DNA of 64,000 nt from Peribacillus simplex. GTDB lineage: Bacteria; Bacillota; Bacilli; Bacillales; DSM-1321. The stretch lies in NCBI RefSeq assembly GCF_001542915.1, contig NZ_LNNH01000019.1:119991-183990 (forward strand). Reading direction: 5' to 3'. Of this stretch, positions 57,103 to 64,000 are shown one piece after another. A model generated the notes under the pieces. That model searched no databases. It saw only the letters and a program-made list of their open reading frames with translations, and had not been told where the DNA came from. The position numbers and the translations under genes are program-made. How positions within the stretch are numbered: position 1 is the first letter of the stretch; each line of letters opens with the position of its first letter.

Positions 57103-58270
57103 TTTTATATTTCTTCAGATCAAGGAACTGGATGAACTCCTGGGCCAGGAACTGCGGGGTGTATTCTTTTCCCTCTTGAAGCCTGTATAAGATAAGGCCC
57201 ACCAATAGCCCGGATACATAGTACGCATACATGTGCTTACCTGCAAGGATGTCTAAACTCTGCTTCAAATAAAACTGGCTTAAGGTATTGAGAATTTCAG
57301 GGATGGGATCGGGAATCCCGTAATTTCCACTCATGAAATGGACGATGGAAGTATGTTCCGACAGGTAAGCGAACAATCGAACGAGAATGGCTTCCGATTG
57401 TTTTATCGTCACTTTCTCCCTACTCCCTTCAAGCGTCAAGATCGCGATGATATCCGTACAGAAATGATGGGTGATCGCTTTTAGCAGGTCCTCTTTGCCG
57501 GAATAATGGTCATAGAAAGTTGCACGGCGCATATCGCTTCTGCGTGTGATATCGGATATCGTCACGGCTGAATAGTCTTTTTTTTCGATGATCAATTGGA
57601 TCATCGCTTCCTGCAGCGCTTGTCTCGTCCTGATTACACGCCGATCGATGCGGTCTTCCTCCACATCCGGCAAAACGGGAACACCGAAAATCCAGTAATA
57701 TCTTTTTTGGCTGACCAGATCCCAATATTGCCGGCTGATCTTCTCTGGAGAAGGTTTCATCCCTTCTTTAAACCAGAAAAGGATGATGGCATAGGTATAG
57801 AGGGCCCGATAATGCACATACATGTCCTTTAAGGTCTCCGAAACGTTTTCCTTCATCGGGGTCAGCAAGACTTCCCTATTGAATACTTCGAAGAAAAACG
57901 CATGGAAATTGACATAAGGCATTTTATTCCGGTCCATCATGGTTAAAAAGAATGGAGTATGCATCGCCACATATGATAATGCAGGAAGGACCTTCAAATT
58001 CATTTCTCGCAGGTTGATATGGTCCAAGTCCTTCAGGGAATTGAAAATGGCCATCTGTAACCCGTCCTTTTGCTCTTCAACTATTTCCTCGAAAATATCG
58101 TACTTATCTTCATAGTAGAAGTACAAGGCACCCCTGCTGACGTTTGCCAGAGCGGCTATTTCCTTGCTGGTGATACGGCGGATGTCCTTTTCCATAAGAA
58201 GGCTCAGCAATGCCTCCTTTATTTTTGAAGGTATTGGTTCATTTGCAATAATTTCATGATCATCTGACAC
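57089..58270 (-). CDS. Double TetR regulator: two complete TetR units in one chain
   Basis: 393 aa, about twice a normal TetR. First DNA-binding domain at residues 15-62 (SKIKEALLSLLMEKDI, ITSKEIAALANVSRGALYFY, YEDKYDIFEEI), followed by a ligand-domain-like helical region to about 195. A second TetR domain at 209-265 (RRVIRTRQALQEAMIQLI, VTISDITRRSDMRRATFYDH, YSGKEDLLKAI) and second helical region. Start GTG 58270 has AGGAGG 7 nt upstream; the ATG 18 nt earlier lies upstream of that site. Divergent from the aldehyde dehydrogenase gene (162 nt gap), its likely target. Ligand unknown. Confidence 0.9.
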   Translation of the reverse strand: MSDDHEIIANEPIPSKIKEALLSLLMEKDIRRITSKEIAALANVSRGALYFYYEDKYDIFEEIVEEQKDGLQMAIFNSLKDLDHINLREMNLKVLPALSYVAMHTPFFLTMMDRNKMPYVNFHAFFFEVFNREVLLTPMKENVSETLKDMYVHYRALYTYAIILFWFKEGMKPSPEKISRQYWDLVSQKRYYWIFGVPVLPDVEEDRIDRRVIRTRQALQEAMIQLIIEKKDYSAVTISDITRRSDMRRATFYDHYSGKEDLLKAITHHFCTDIIAILTLEGSREKVTIKQSEAILVRLFAYLSEHTSIVHFMSGNYGIPDPIPEILNTLSQFYLKQSLDILAGKHMYAYYVSGLLVGLILYRLQEGKEYTPQFLAQEFIQFLDLKKYKINLL

Positions 58271-58432
58271 ACAAGGACCTCCTGGCATGTTGAAAAATTG
58301 TACAGTTTCTAGGCATTTATACGATAACGTACACTTCCCTTGTCTCTGTCTTTATTTAGGTCATCTTAAAACCTATAATAATTTCGAGAGATGAATAAAG
58401 CAAATTTCACTTTAAGGGGGACACAAAACGAC

Positions 58433-59767
58433 ATGGATATTGAAACGAAAAATGAGATAAATCGAGTATTCCAATTGCAAAAGAAACACCAAAAAGTGAT
58501 GCGTTCAACGACCGCTGAACAAAGAAAAGCGAAATTGAACCGGTTTTTGGAGGTGGTTGTCGCCCATGAGGAAGAGATCATCGAGGCCGTGCGCCAAGAT
58601 GTGCGCAAGCCCCACCATGAGGTTAAGAGAGCCGAAATTCTCGGAACGATCAAATCGATCCAAGATAATATAAATAATCTTGATGAATGGATGGCACCTA
58701 AAGAGGTGGGCTCTTCCTTGAATCCTGATGCGAAAGGGTATTTAATGTATGAATCAAAAGGGACATGTTTAGTGCTTGGACCTTGGAATTACCCCTTCAT
58801 GCTTACGATGGCCCCGCTTGCTGCAGCGATCGCCGCCGGTAACTGTGCCATCATCAAGCTTTCCGATTTCACGATGAAAACGAGCAATATCGCCACCAAA
58901 ATCATCCGCGAGGCCTTCGATGAATCGGAAGTGGCAATCTTCGAGGGCGATGTGGATGTAGCGACGGAGCTTCTTGAGCAGCCATTTGACCATATCTTCT
59001 TTACAGGCAGCACGAATGTCGGCAAAATCGTCATGACTGCAGCCGCGAAGCATTTATCATCGGTAACACTTGAGCTTGGCGGAAAAAGCCCGACCATTAT
59101 TGATGAAGGGTATGATTTGCTGGATGCCGCGAAAAAAATTGCCGTCGGTAAATTCGTCAATGCAGGCCAAACTTGTGTGGCGCCTGATTATCTATTCATC
59201 AAGGAAGACAGGCAAGCGGAATTCACTAACCATTTGCAAGCTATCGTACAAGCTGGATTCCTTATGGAGGATGGAACGGCCGACAGGAATAAATTCACGC
59301 AAATCGTCAATGAGCGGAATTTCAACCGGGTCAAAGCCCTATTTGATGATGCGATCGAACAAGGCGCCGAAGTCGTCTTTGGCGGCCAGTTCGACCTAAG
59401 CGACCGCACGATATCACCGACTGTGTTAAAGAATGTCACTCATGATATGAAAATCATGCAAGAGGAAATCTTCGCCCCGATCCTCCCGTTGCTGACCTAT
59501 GAAGAGCTGGATGAAGTCATCGATTCCATTAATGAAAGCGACAAGCCTTTGGCTTTATATGTTTTCAGCTCTAATCAGGAGGTCATCGATGAAGTCCTGA
59601 CTCACACGACTTCCGGTAACGCTTCCGTCAATGACGTAGTCGTTCATTTCACCGATTACAATCTCCCATTCGGCGGTGTGAATACGAGCGGGATCGGATC
59701 ATATCATGGCATATACGGCTTCAAGGCCTTCTCACATGAAAAAGGAGTCTTCGTTCAAGCAAAATAA
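58433..59767 (+). CDS. Aldehyde dehydrogenase, class 3 type (YwdH-like)
   Basis: Oxidises aldehydes, possibly fatty or aromatic ones, with NAD(P). 444 aa from ATG 58433 (AAGGGGG about 12 nt upstream); ATG 58391 would add 14 residues but has no good site. LGPWNYPFMLTMAPLAAAIA near 115, IFFTGSTNVGKIV near 188, Glu214 in TLELGGKSPT, catalytic Cys248 in AGQTCVAPDY, and PFGGVNTSGIGSYHG near the end. Class 3 enzymes are about 450 aa. TATAAT at about 58374-58379 may be its -10. Divergent TetR pair upstream. Confidence 0.93.
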   Translation: MDIETKNEINRVFQLQKKHQKVMRSTTAEQRKAKLNRFLEVVVAHEEEIIEAVRQDVRKPHHEVKRAEILGTIKSIQDNINNLDEWMAPKEVGSSLNPDAKGYLMYESKGTCLVLGPWNYPFMLTMAPLAAAIAAGNCAIIKLSDFTMKTSNIATKIIREAFDESEVAIFEGDVDVATELLEQPFDHIFFTGSTNVGKIVMTAAAKHLSSVTLELGGKSPTIIDEGYDLLDAAKKIAVGKFVNAGQTCVAPDYLFIKEDRQAEFTNHLQAIVQAGFLMEDGTADRNKFTQIVNERNFNRVKALFDDAIEQGAEVVFGGQFDLSDRTISPTVLKNVTHDMKIMQEEIFAPILPLLTYEELDEVIDSINESDKPLALYVFSSNQEVIDEVLTHTTSGNASVNDVVVHFTDYNLPFGGVNTSGIGSYHGIYGFKAFSHEKGVFVQAK

Positions 59768-59782
59768 CCATTGGCATAAGGA

Positions 59783-59818
59783 AAACCCGGTACAAGTAAC
59801 TTTTTGCCGGGTTTTTTA
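59783..59818. terminator. Shared terminator of the aldehyde dehydrogenase and ycgQ
   Basis: AAAACCCGG and CCGGGTTTT around a 15-nt loop, T run on the plus strand; touches the ycgQ stop codon. Confidence 0.88.
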
Positions 59819-59819
59819 G

Positions 59820-60584
59820 CTATTGAATGATTTGCACATTCTCATATAAATAGACTTCTTTCGGGGCCTTTATTTTCTCCGCATCCTTTAAATTGATCAC
59901 TGGCACGGATTCCCCTTTGTAGCTTCCTTTTTTTAATGTACCTGTAATGGTGTACCAATCATTCGTCTTCATTCCGCTCACATGTCCGTTGACCATATAT
60001 CCATACAACGTCGCATCGACCACACAGCAGGACATGGCGAGGCGGGATATCGCCACTTGTTTTTTAGTAAAACTATTTTCGCGATATACAAACCCCGAAA
60101 GCTCAATTTCTTTCCCTTCAATCGTATCGAGGTTGTTGAGAAGATCATCAAGCACTTCAAAATAATTTTCATCCGTGACCGTAATTTTCTCCTGATTCAC
60201 ATGCTTTCCTGCATCATTCGAGCTTTTCTTCTGCGTTTGCTGCTGGGCCATCCCCCTTTTTGCCAGCACTTCCCCGCTTAATGTGAAATCCGTCAAGATA
60301 AAGCCGAGAAGAATCGGGATGAAAAACAAGCTATATTTCAAGACCAAAACGGACGAAGAGGATTCTCCGTGCGAATGGCAATCACAATGATTTCGGACCT
60401 GTTTTTGTTTTTTCAGCCGAAGAAGGCTGACCACAAAAAAAGCAAGAAGCGCCGCCAATGCATAGGGAACCATCTTCGGTGCAATCAATTTCGTCAAATG
60501 ACCCGACACATACAATTTAAAAATCATCAAACCCAATCCCAGCAGCAGCAACCCTTCAAGTTTTTGGATGAAAAAAGCTTTCAT
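59820..60584 (-). CDS. ycgQ: YcgQ, TIGR03943/DUF1980 membrane protein
   Basis: Partner of the YcgR permease; role unknown, linked to metal handling by gene context in Bacillus. 254 aa. Two pairs of hydrophobic helices at the N-terminus (LEGLLLLGLGLMIFKLYVSG; MVPYALAALLAFFVVSLLRL; VLKYSLFFIPILLGFILT) with a His/Cys cluster NHCDCHSHGES between them, a plausible metal site. C-terminal OB-like domain (IELSGFVYRENSF, RLAMSCCVVDATLYG, DWYTITGTLKKG). ATG 60584 shares a base with the ycgR stop codon; GGGAGGG lies 5 nt upstream. Confidence 0.88.
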   Translation of the reverse strand: MKAFFIQKLEGLLLLGLGLMIFKLYVSGHLTKLIAPKMVPYALAALLAFFVVSLLRLKKQKQVRNHCDCHSHGESSSSVLVLKYSLFFIPILLGFILTDFTLSGEVLAKRGMAQQQTQKKSSNDAGKHVNQEKITVTDENYFEVLDDLLNNLDTIEGKEIELSGFVYRENSFTKKQVAISRLAMSCCVVDATLYGYMVNGHVSGMKTNDWYTITGTLKKGSYKGESVPVINLKDAEKIKAPKEVYLYENVQIIQ

Positions 60585-61594
60585 CAAAGCCCTCCCTTAC
60601 TGATCCATGCACCTGCGATGAGGCAAAGGCTGAAGACGACGGCGAAAACAAGCAAAACATATGTGAAGACGAAGCTCCGTTTAAAACACGACATCATGAT
60701 CAGGACATTTTTCAAATCAAGCATCGGACCGAAGACAAGGAAACCGAGGATGGAGCCAGGCAGGAAACTATGGGAAAAGGATGCGGCAACGAAGGCATCT
60801 GCGGATGAGCAGAGTGAGAGAACGAAGGCAATCCCCATCATCAGCGCCGTGCCTTTAATCGGGGCCTGTCCGATACCTGCCAAGATGGTCCGATCCATGA
60901 GCACTTGGAATACACTGGCAAACAAGGCTCCCATGATGAAGTATCTTCCTACCATGAAAAATTCCTGTGAAGTATGTTCGATGAAGCTTGTCCATTTACT
61001 CGGCGGAAAATCGTGTACATGCTCGTGGGCTGCTTGCGGCTTCTCCTCCTTCACCACATCTTTCCTGCTGAAGATATAAATGAATGATCCGACGATAAAG
61101 GCCGTCAGGACACAGAGTATGATTCTCCCGTATAAAATGGAAGGATCATTTTGGAACGCATAATAGGTCGAGCCGAAAACGATGACATTCAATATCGGGG
61201 CGGTTACAAGCAGGACAACGCCAGCATGGACCGGAACGCCCTTTTGAATCAATCTCCTTACGACCGGGATGATCGCACATTCGCACACCGGAATGACCAG
61301 AGCCGCCGCTATCGCAGCAAAAATGGCTAACAATGCGCTTTTTGGGATCATTCGCTGGATGATTTCTTCACTGATGAACAACTGGATGAAAGAAGAGGCA
61401 ATGGCACCGAGGAAAAGGAATGGAATCGATTCTAAAAACAACCCCAAAAATACGACAAGCACGGAATGCAGCAGCGGATATCCGGAAAAATCGATTGCTT
61501 TTGGAATAAACACATCGCCTAGAAAAAAGAATGCTAGCATCAAAAACAAGAGAATCACTAACAGGAAGTTGCCTGTGTATCGTTTCAAAAGCAT
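60584..61594 (-). CDS. ycgR: YcgR, UPF0718 family permease (DUF318)
   Basis: Polytopic membrane protein with about 8 helices, related to ArsP-type permeases. 336 aa. Motifs: FLESIPFLFLGAIASSFIQ, IPVCECAIIPVVRRLIQKG with the conserved Cys pair, APILNVIVFGSTYYAF, and the second-half signature LSLCSSADAFVAASF. A His-rich loop AAHEHVHDFPPSKW lies in the middle. Start ATG 61594 has GAGG 7 nt upstream; GTG 61600 is inside it. A Zur-like box lies just before the gene. Transcribed with ycgQ. Confidence 0.88.
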   Translation of the reverse strand: MLLKRYTGNFLLVILLFLMLAFFFLGDVFIPKAIDFSGYPLLHSVLVVFLGLFLESIPFLFLGAIASSFIQLFISEEIIQRMIPKSALLAIFAAIAAALVIPVCECAIIPVVRRLIQKGVPVHAGVVLLVTAPILNVIVFGSTYYAFQNDPSILYGRIILCVLTAFIVGSFIYIFSRKDVVKEEKPQAAHEHVHDFPPSKWTSFIEHTSQEFFMVGRYFIMGALFASVFQVLMDRTILAGIGQAPIKGTALMMGIAFVLSLCSSADAFVAASFSHSFLPGSILGFLVFGPMLDLKNVLIMMSCFKRSFVFTYVLLVFAVVFSLCLIAGAWISKGGL

Positions 61595-61607
61595 ATTCAC
61601 ACCTCAC

Positions 61608-61628
61608 AAATCATAATTGTTACGATTT
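61608..61628. promoter_or_regulatory. Zur-like operator upstream of ycgRQ
   Basis: The core TCATAATTGTTACGA matches the Bacillus Zur 7-1-7 consensus TCGTAATNATTACGA at 13 of 15 and is flanked by AAA and TTT as in known Zur boxes. TATAAT on the minus strand near 61645 would place it just downstream of the start point. Expected to repress ycgRQ when zinc is plentiful. Confidence 0.75.
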
Positions 61629-62153
61629 AACCTTTATTTCGGTCTATTATATGCCCTCGCTTCGTTTGACATGACAAGAAATGAAACGAGCAGTCGTTGT
61701 GGGCCATTTTAGGAATCACACAATCTGTTGAATGAAGTGAAACAAAACACTATTTTTATGATAAACTACAAATAATATACCGTTCCTTATTTTTTCCCTC
61801 AAATGCTCTCATTACAATCATAAGGCTAAGATTTCTGCATAGGAATGAAAGGGTATTCAACGTAACCCGAAGTAAATCTGGCTTCACAACTGTATGCCTT
61901 CCTCAAGCATGATAGACGTTTTTCAAATCCTGAAACTGCATCCTTACTCAAATGGTAACACCCATAGAAATTTCTCGATGATCATGAATCCATTACAAGA
62001 TTGGTTTACCGCATTTCATTATCGGTTCGCGGACGTATAAGTATCGATTTTTTCATCGTGAATGATCCACCCAACCTTTTTTCTATAGCCTCGAATCAAC
62101 TATAACAAAAAGCCGGTGACGCTTATCCAGGGGTGTCACAAAAGGGGGTTCTC
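61629..62153. other. 500-nt gap between ycgR and the DinB gene
   Basis: No gene recognised on either strand. A 54-codon open stretch without a start codon on the minus strand (about 61810-61990) may be chance or a remnant. AT-rich, with no clear RNA structure. Confidence 0.35.
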
Positions 62154-62657
62154 ATGAATTTTATCGAGTATGATTTATTATTCGAATCAAGAAACCAATT
62201 AATCGGGGAAATTTCGGACTTGGATGAAAAAGCGCTGCACCATCGTCCGGCACCCGGCGTATGGAGCATCGCCCAGATATGCCATCATCTGTATCTGACG
62301 GAGCAAGTATTTACAGATGTGATCGCCAATGGCATCCGGGAAAGGGACTTCACCAATATCATTCAAAAAAACATATACTTGGTATCCGATCGAACAAAAA
62401 AATTCGCTTCCCCTGCCAGCCTTTCACCTTCTTCCAATCCGTTTCAGTTAACGAACATCATGGATTTACTGGCTGAATCCAGGGATCGGTTATTTCAAGT
62501 TCTTTATGAAATGGATGAAGATACGAGTTTAAGTAAAAAGAAAGCCAAGCATCCCCTATTCGGGGACCTCTCTCTCGATCAATGGATCGAATTATTGTCC
62601 CTTCATGAACAAAGGCATACGAAACAGATACAAGAGATTAAGCACCCCCTCCTTTAA
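62154..62657 (+). CDS. DinB-fold family protein
   Basis: Four-helix-bundle metalloprotein of the DinB/YfiT family; possibly a bacillithiol- or thiol-dependent transferase, function unproven. 167 aa. The expected metal-ligand histidines are in SIAQICHHLYLTEQ near residue 45 and SLHEQRHTKQIQEI near 155. GVWSIAQ and PASLSPSSNPF are typical of this family. AAGGGGG lies 5 nt upstream of ATG 62154; the frame extends to 62133 without a ribosome site. Single gene. Confidence 0.87.
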   Translation: MNFIEYDLLFESRNQLIGEISDLDEKALHHRPAPGVWSIAQICHHLYLTEQVFTDVIANGIRERDFTNIIQKNIYLVSDRTKKFASPASLSPSSNPFQLTNIMDLLAESRDRLFQVLYEMDEDTSLSKKKAKHPLFGDLSLDQWIELLSLHEQRHTKQIQEIKHPLL

Positions 62658-62680
62658 AAAAAGATTCAATCACTATGAAG

Positions 62681-62715
62681 CCAGGCCCCCAGCTCTAATG
62701 GTGGCCTGGTTTTTT
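62681..62715 (+). terminator. Terminator of the DinB-fold gene
   Basis: CCAGGCC and GGCCTGG around a 15-nt loop, then TTTTTT. Confidence 0.85.
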
Positions 62716-62781
62716 CATGTTCGGCAACACGGATCATCCCCTCCATTGGAAAATTAAATCAAAGGGAAACCATTAAAAATT

Positions 62782-62810
62782 TTGACTTACTGCCAAAAAT
62801 GATGTACATT
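62782..62810 (+). promoter_or_regulatory. Promoter of guaC
   Basis: TTGACT (62782-62787), 17-nt spacer, TACATT (62805-62810). Confidence 0.6.
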
Positions 62811-62820
62811 ACCTATTGGG

Positions 62821-62855
62821 CGAACAATTTTAATATTAAACAATAAAAATATTCG
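62821..62855. promoter_or_regulatory. PurR box pair upstream of guaC
   Basis: CGAACAAT (62821-62828) and inverted ATATTCG (62849-62855) resemble the two half sites of a PurBox (CGAACAWT and its mirror). They lie just downstream of the predicted start point. guaC belongs to the PurR regulon in B. subtilis; the half-site spacing here is a few bases wider than usual. Confidence 0.6.
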
Positions 62856-62873
62856 TATATAGAGGTGCATACC

Positions 62874-63857
62874 ATGGAAAACGTATTTGATTATGAAGAT
62901 ATTCAATTAATTCCTGCAAAATGTGTAGTAAACAGCCGTTCTGAGTGTGATACATCCGTTACCTTGGGCAAGCATACATTCAAGTTACCTGTCGTACCAG
63001 CCAATATGCAAACGATCATTGATGAAAAGATTGCCACGTACCTGGCTGAAAACGGTTACTTTTATGTCATGCATCGCTTCGAACCTGAAAAACGTGTAAC
63101 ATTCATTCAAGATATGCATGCACGCGAATTGATCGCATCCATCAGTGTCGGCGTTAAAGATGAAGAATATGGATTCATCGAGCAATTGGCGGCAGACAAC
63201 ATCGTACCCGAATTCATTACGATCGATATTGCACACGGACACTCCAATGCCGTGATCAAAATGATTCAACATATTAAAAAACACTTACCTGAAAGCTTTG
63301 TCATTGCAGGGAATGTGGGAACGCCGGAAGCAGTAAGGGAGTTGGAACATGCCGGTGCCGACGCGACAAAGGTGGGCATCGGTCCAGGGAAGGTATGCAT
63401 CACGAAAATCAAAACTGGATTCGGAACTGGAGGCTGGCAATTGGCTGCGCTTCGCTGGTGTGCAAAAGCGGCAAGCAAACCGATCATCGCCGACGGCGGC
63501 ATCCGCACGAACGGGGATATTGCCAAATCAGTTAGATTCGGAGCTTCCATGGTCATGATCGGCTCATTATTCGCTGGACATGAAGAATCTCCAGGGGAAA
63601 CGATCGAGAAAGATGGCAAGGCCTTTAAAGAATATTTTGGTTCGGCTTCCGAATTCCAAAAAGGTGAAAAGAAAAACGTAGAAGGCAAAAAAATGTTTGT
63701 CGAGCACAAAGGATCTTTGGAAGATACACTGAAAGAAATGGAACAAGATCTTCAGTCTTCGATTTCTTATGCTGGCGGCAACAAGCTGGAAGCCATACGC
63801 AATGTTGATTATGTAGTCGTTAAGAATTCGATCTTTAACGGTGACAAAGTTTATTAA
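62874..63857 (+). CDS. guaC: GMP reductase
   Basis: Reductively deaminates GMP to IMP with NADPH, linking guanine and adenine nucleotide pools. 327 aa, close to B. subtilis Gua[21 protein letters not shown] at the start, [17 protein letters not shown] near 117, catalytic Cys175 in [18 protein letters not shown], and [42 protein letters not shown] loop near 205-245. AGAGGTG lies 6 nt upstream of ATG 62874; ATG 62865 is within that site. Confidence 0.96.
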   Translation: MENVFDYEDIQLIPAKCVVNSRSECDTSVTLGKHTFKLPVVPANMQTIIDEKIATYLAENGYFYVMHRFEPEKRVTFIQDMHARELIASISVGVKDEEYGFIEQLAADNIVPEFITIDIAHGHSNAVIKMIQHIKKHLPESFVIAGNVGTPEAVRELEHAGADATKVGIGPGKVCITKIKTGFGTGGWQLAALRWCAKAASKPIIADGGIRTNGDIAKSVRFGASMVMIGSLFAGHEESPGETIEKDGKAFKEYFGSASEFQKGEKKNVEGKKMFVEHKGSLEDTLKEMEQDLQSSISYAGGNKLEAIRNVDYVVVKNSIFNGDKVY

Positions 63858-63915
63858 GAAGAAACGTAAAAAAGAACGGCCCAATCAATGGTTTAGGCCG
63901 TTTCAGTTTGTAGAC

Positions 63916-63953
63916 AAAAGGGGTTCGGAATTAAAAAATTCCGAACCCCTTTT
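63916..63953. terminator. Terminator of guaC
   Basis: AAAAGGGGTTCGGAATT and AATTCCGAACCCCTTTT around a 4-nt loop. A weaker hairpin ACGGCC...GGCCGT at 63877-63902 lies just before it. The last 45 nt of the window hold nothing recognisable. Confidence 0.9.
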
Positions 63954-64000
63954 GAAATTCCTTTGAAATTTTGACCAAAGGTTACGAGATTTGGGCTCTT

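Noticed and set aside
61810..61990. Minus-strand open stretch of about 54 codons in the ycgR-DinB gap
   Set aside because: No start codon or ribosome site and no recognisable motif; may be chance.

Overview
The window is chromosomal DNA of a low-GC Gram-positive, aerobic, Bacillus-like bacterium. The left two thirds follow the gene order of the Bacillus subtilis ytrP-rpsD-tyrS-acsA-acuABC-ccpA-aroA-ytxGHJ-murC-sftA-ytpQ-ytpP-ytoQ-ytoP-ytzB-ytnP-trmB-ytmP-ytl-dat-pepV region. Bacillithiol-linked YtxJ, a T-box, an S4 leader, CcpA/cre, Rex, PurR and Zur signals all fit Bacillaceae. A Peribacillus/Bacillus simplex-type host is my guess from protein flavour, not something the sequence proves. No phage, insertion sequence, tRNA, rRNA or CRISPR array was recognised.

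Layout. 1-4.6 kb: a diguanylate cyclase (cut by the left edge), ribosomal protein S4 with a structured leader, and tyrosyl-tRNA synthetase with a tyrosine T-box. 4.7-7.7 kb: a class A penicillin-binding protein. 7.8-13.6 kb: acetyl-CoA synthetase, the divergent acuABC operon that controls it by reversible acetylation, and CcpA; a near-perfect cre lies inside the start of acsA. 14-19.4 kb: AroA (chorismate mutase-DAHP synthase), a large FtsA-like ATPase with a repetitive C-terminus, and the ytxGHJ stress genes behind a sigma-B-like promoter. 19.6-28 kb: M29 aminopeptidase, MurC, the SftA DNA translocase, an M20 amidohydrolase, YtpQ and YtpP. 28-42.5 kb: small conserved Bacillus genes, an AraC regulator, M42 peptidase, lactonase-like YtnP, TrmB, a lipid kinase operon, MntH, and the pepV-dat operon.

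43-64 kb departs from the B. subtilis order I know. It holds an SDR dehydrogenase, DedA protein, signal peptidase I, a secreted transglycosylase with four Ig-like repeats, a hemD/cobA-hemD siroheme pair, two small unknown genes, a Rex-controlled ldh-lctP lactate operon, an Rrf2 regulator with a DsbA-like oxidoreductase, an EamA exporter, a double TetR regulator facing an aldehyde dehydrogenase, a ycgR-ycgQ pair behind a Zur-like box, a DinB-fold protein and PurR-type guaC.

Most genes are ordinary housekeeping. The items most worth a second look are the single-chain double TetR, the FtsA-like protein with tandem small C-terminal units, the rpsD leader whose upstream segment is a perfect complement of the Shine-Dalgarno region, the Zur-like box before ycgRQ, and the exactly abutting convergent pair ytzH/ytmP. 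All calls come from reading the sequence and from remembered family knowledge; no database search was run.
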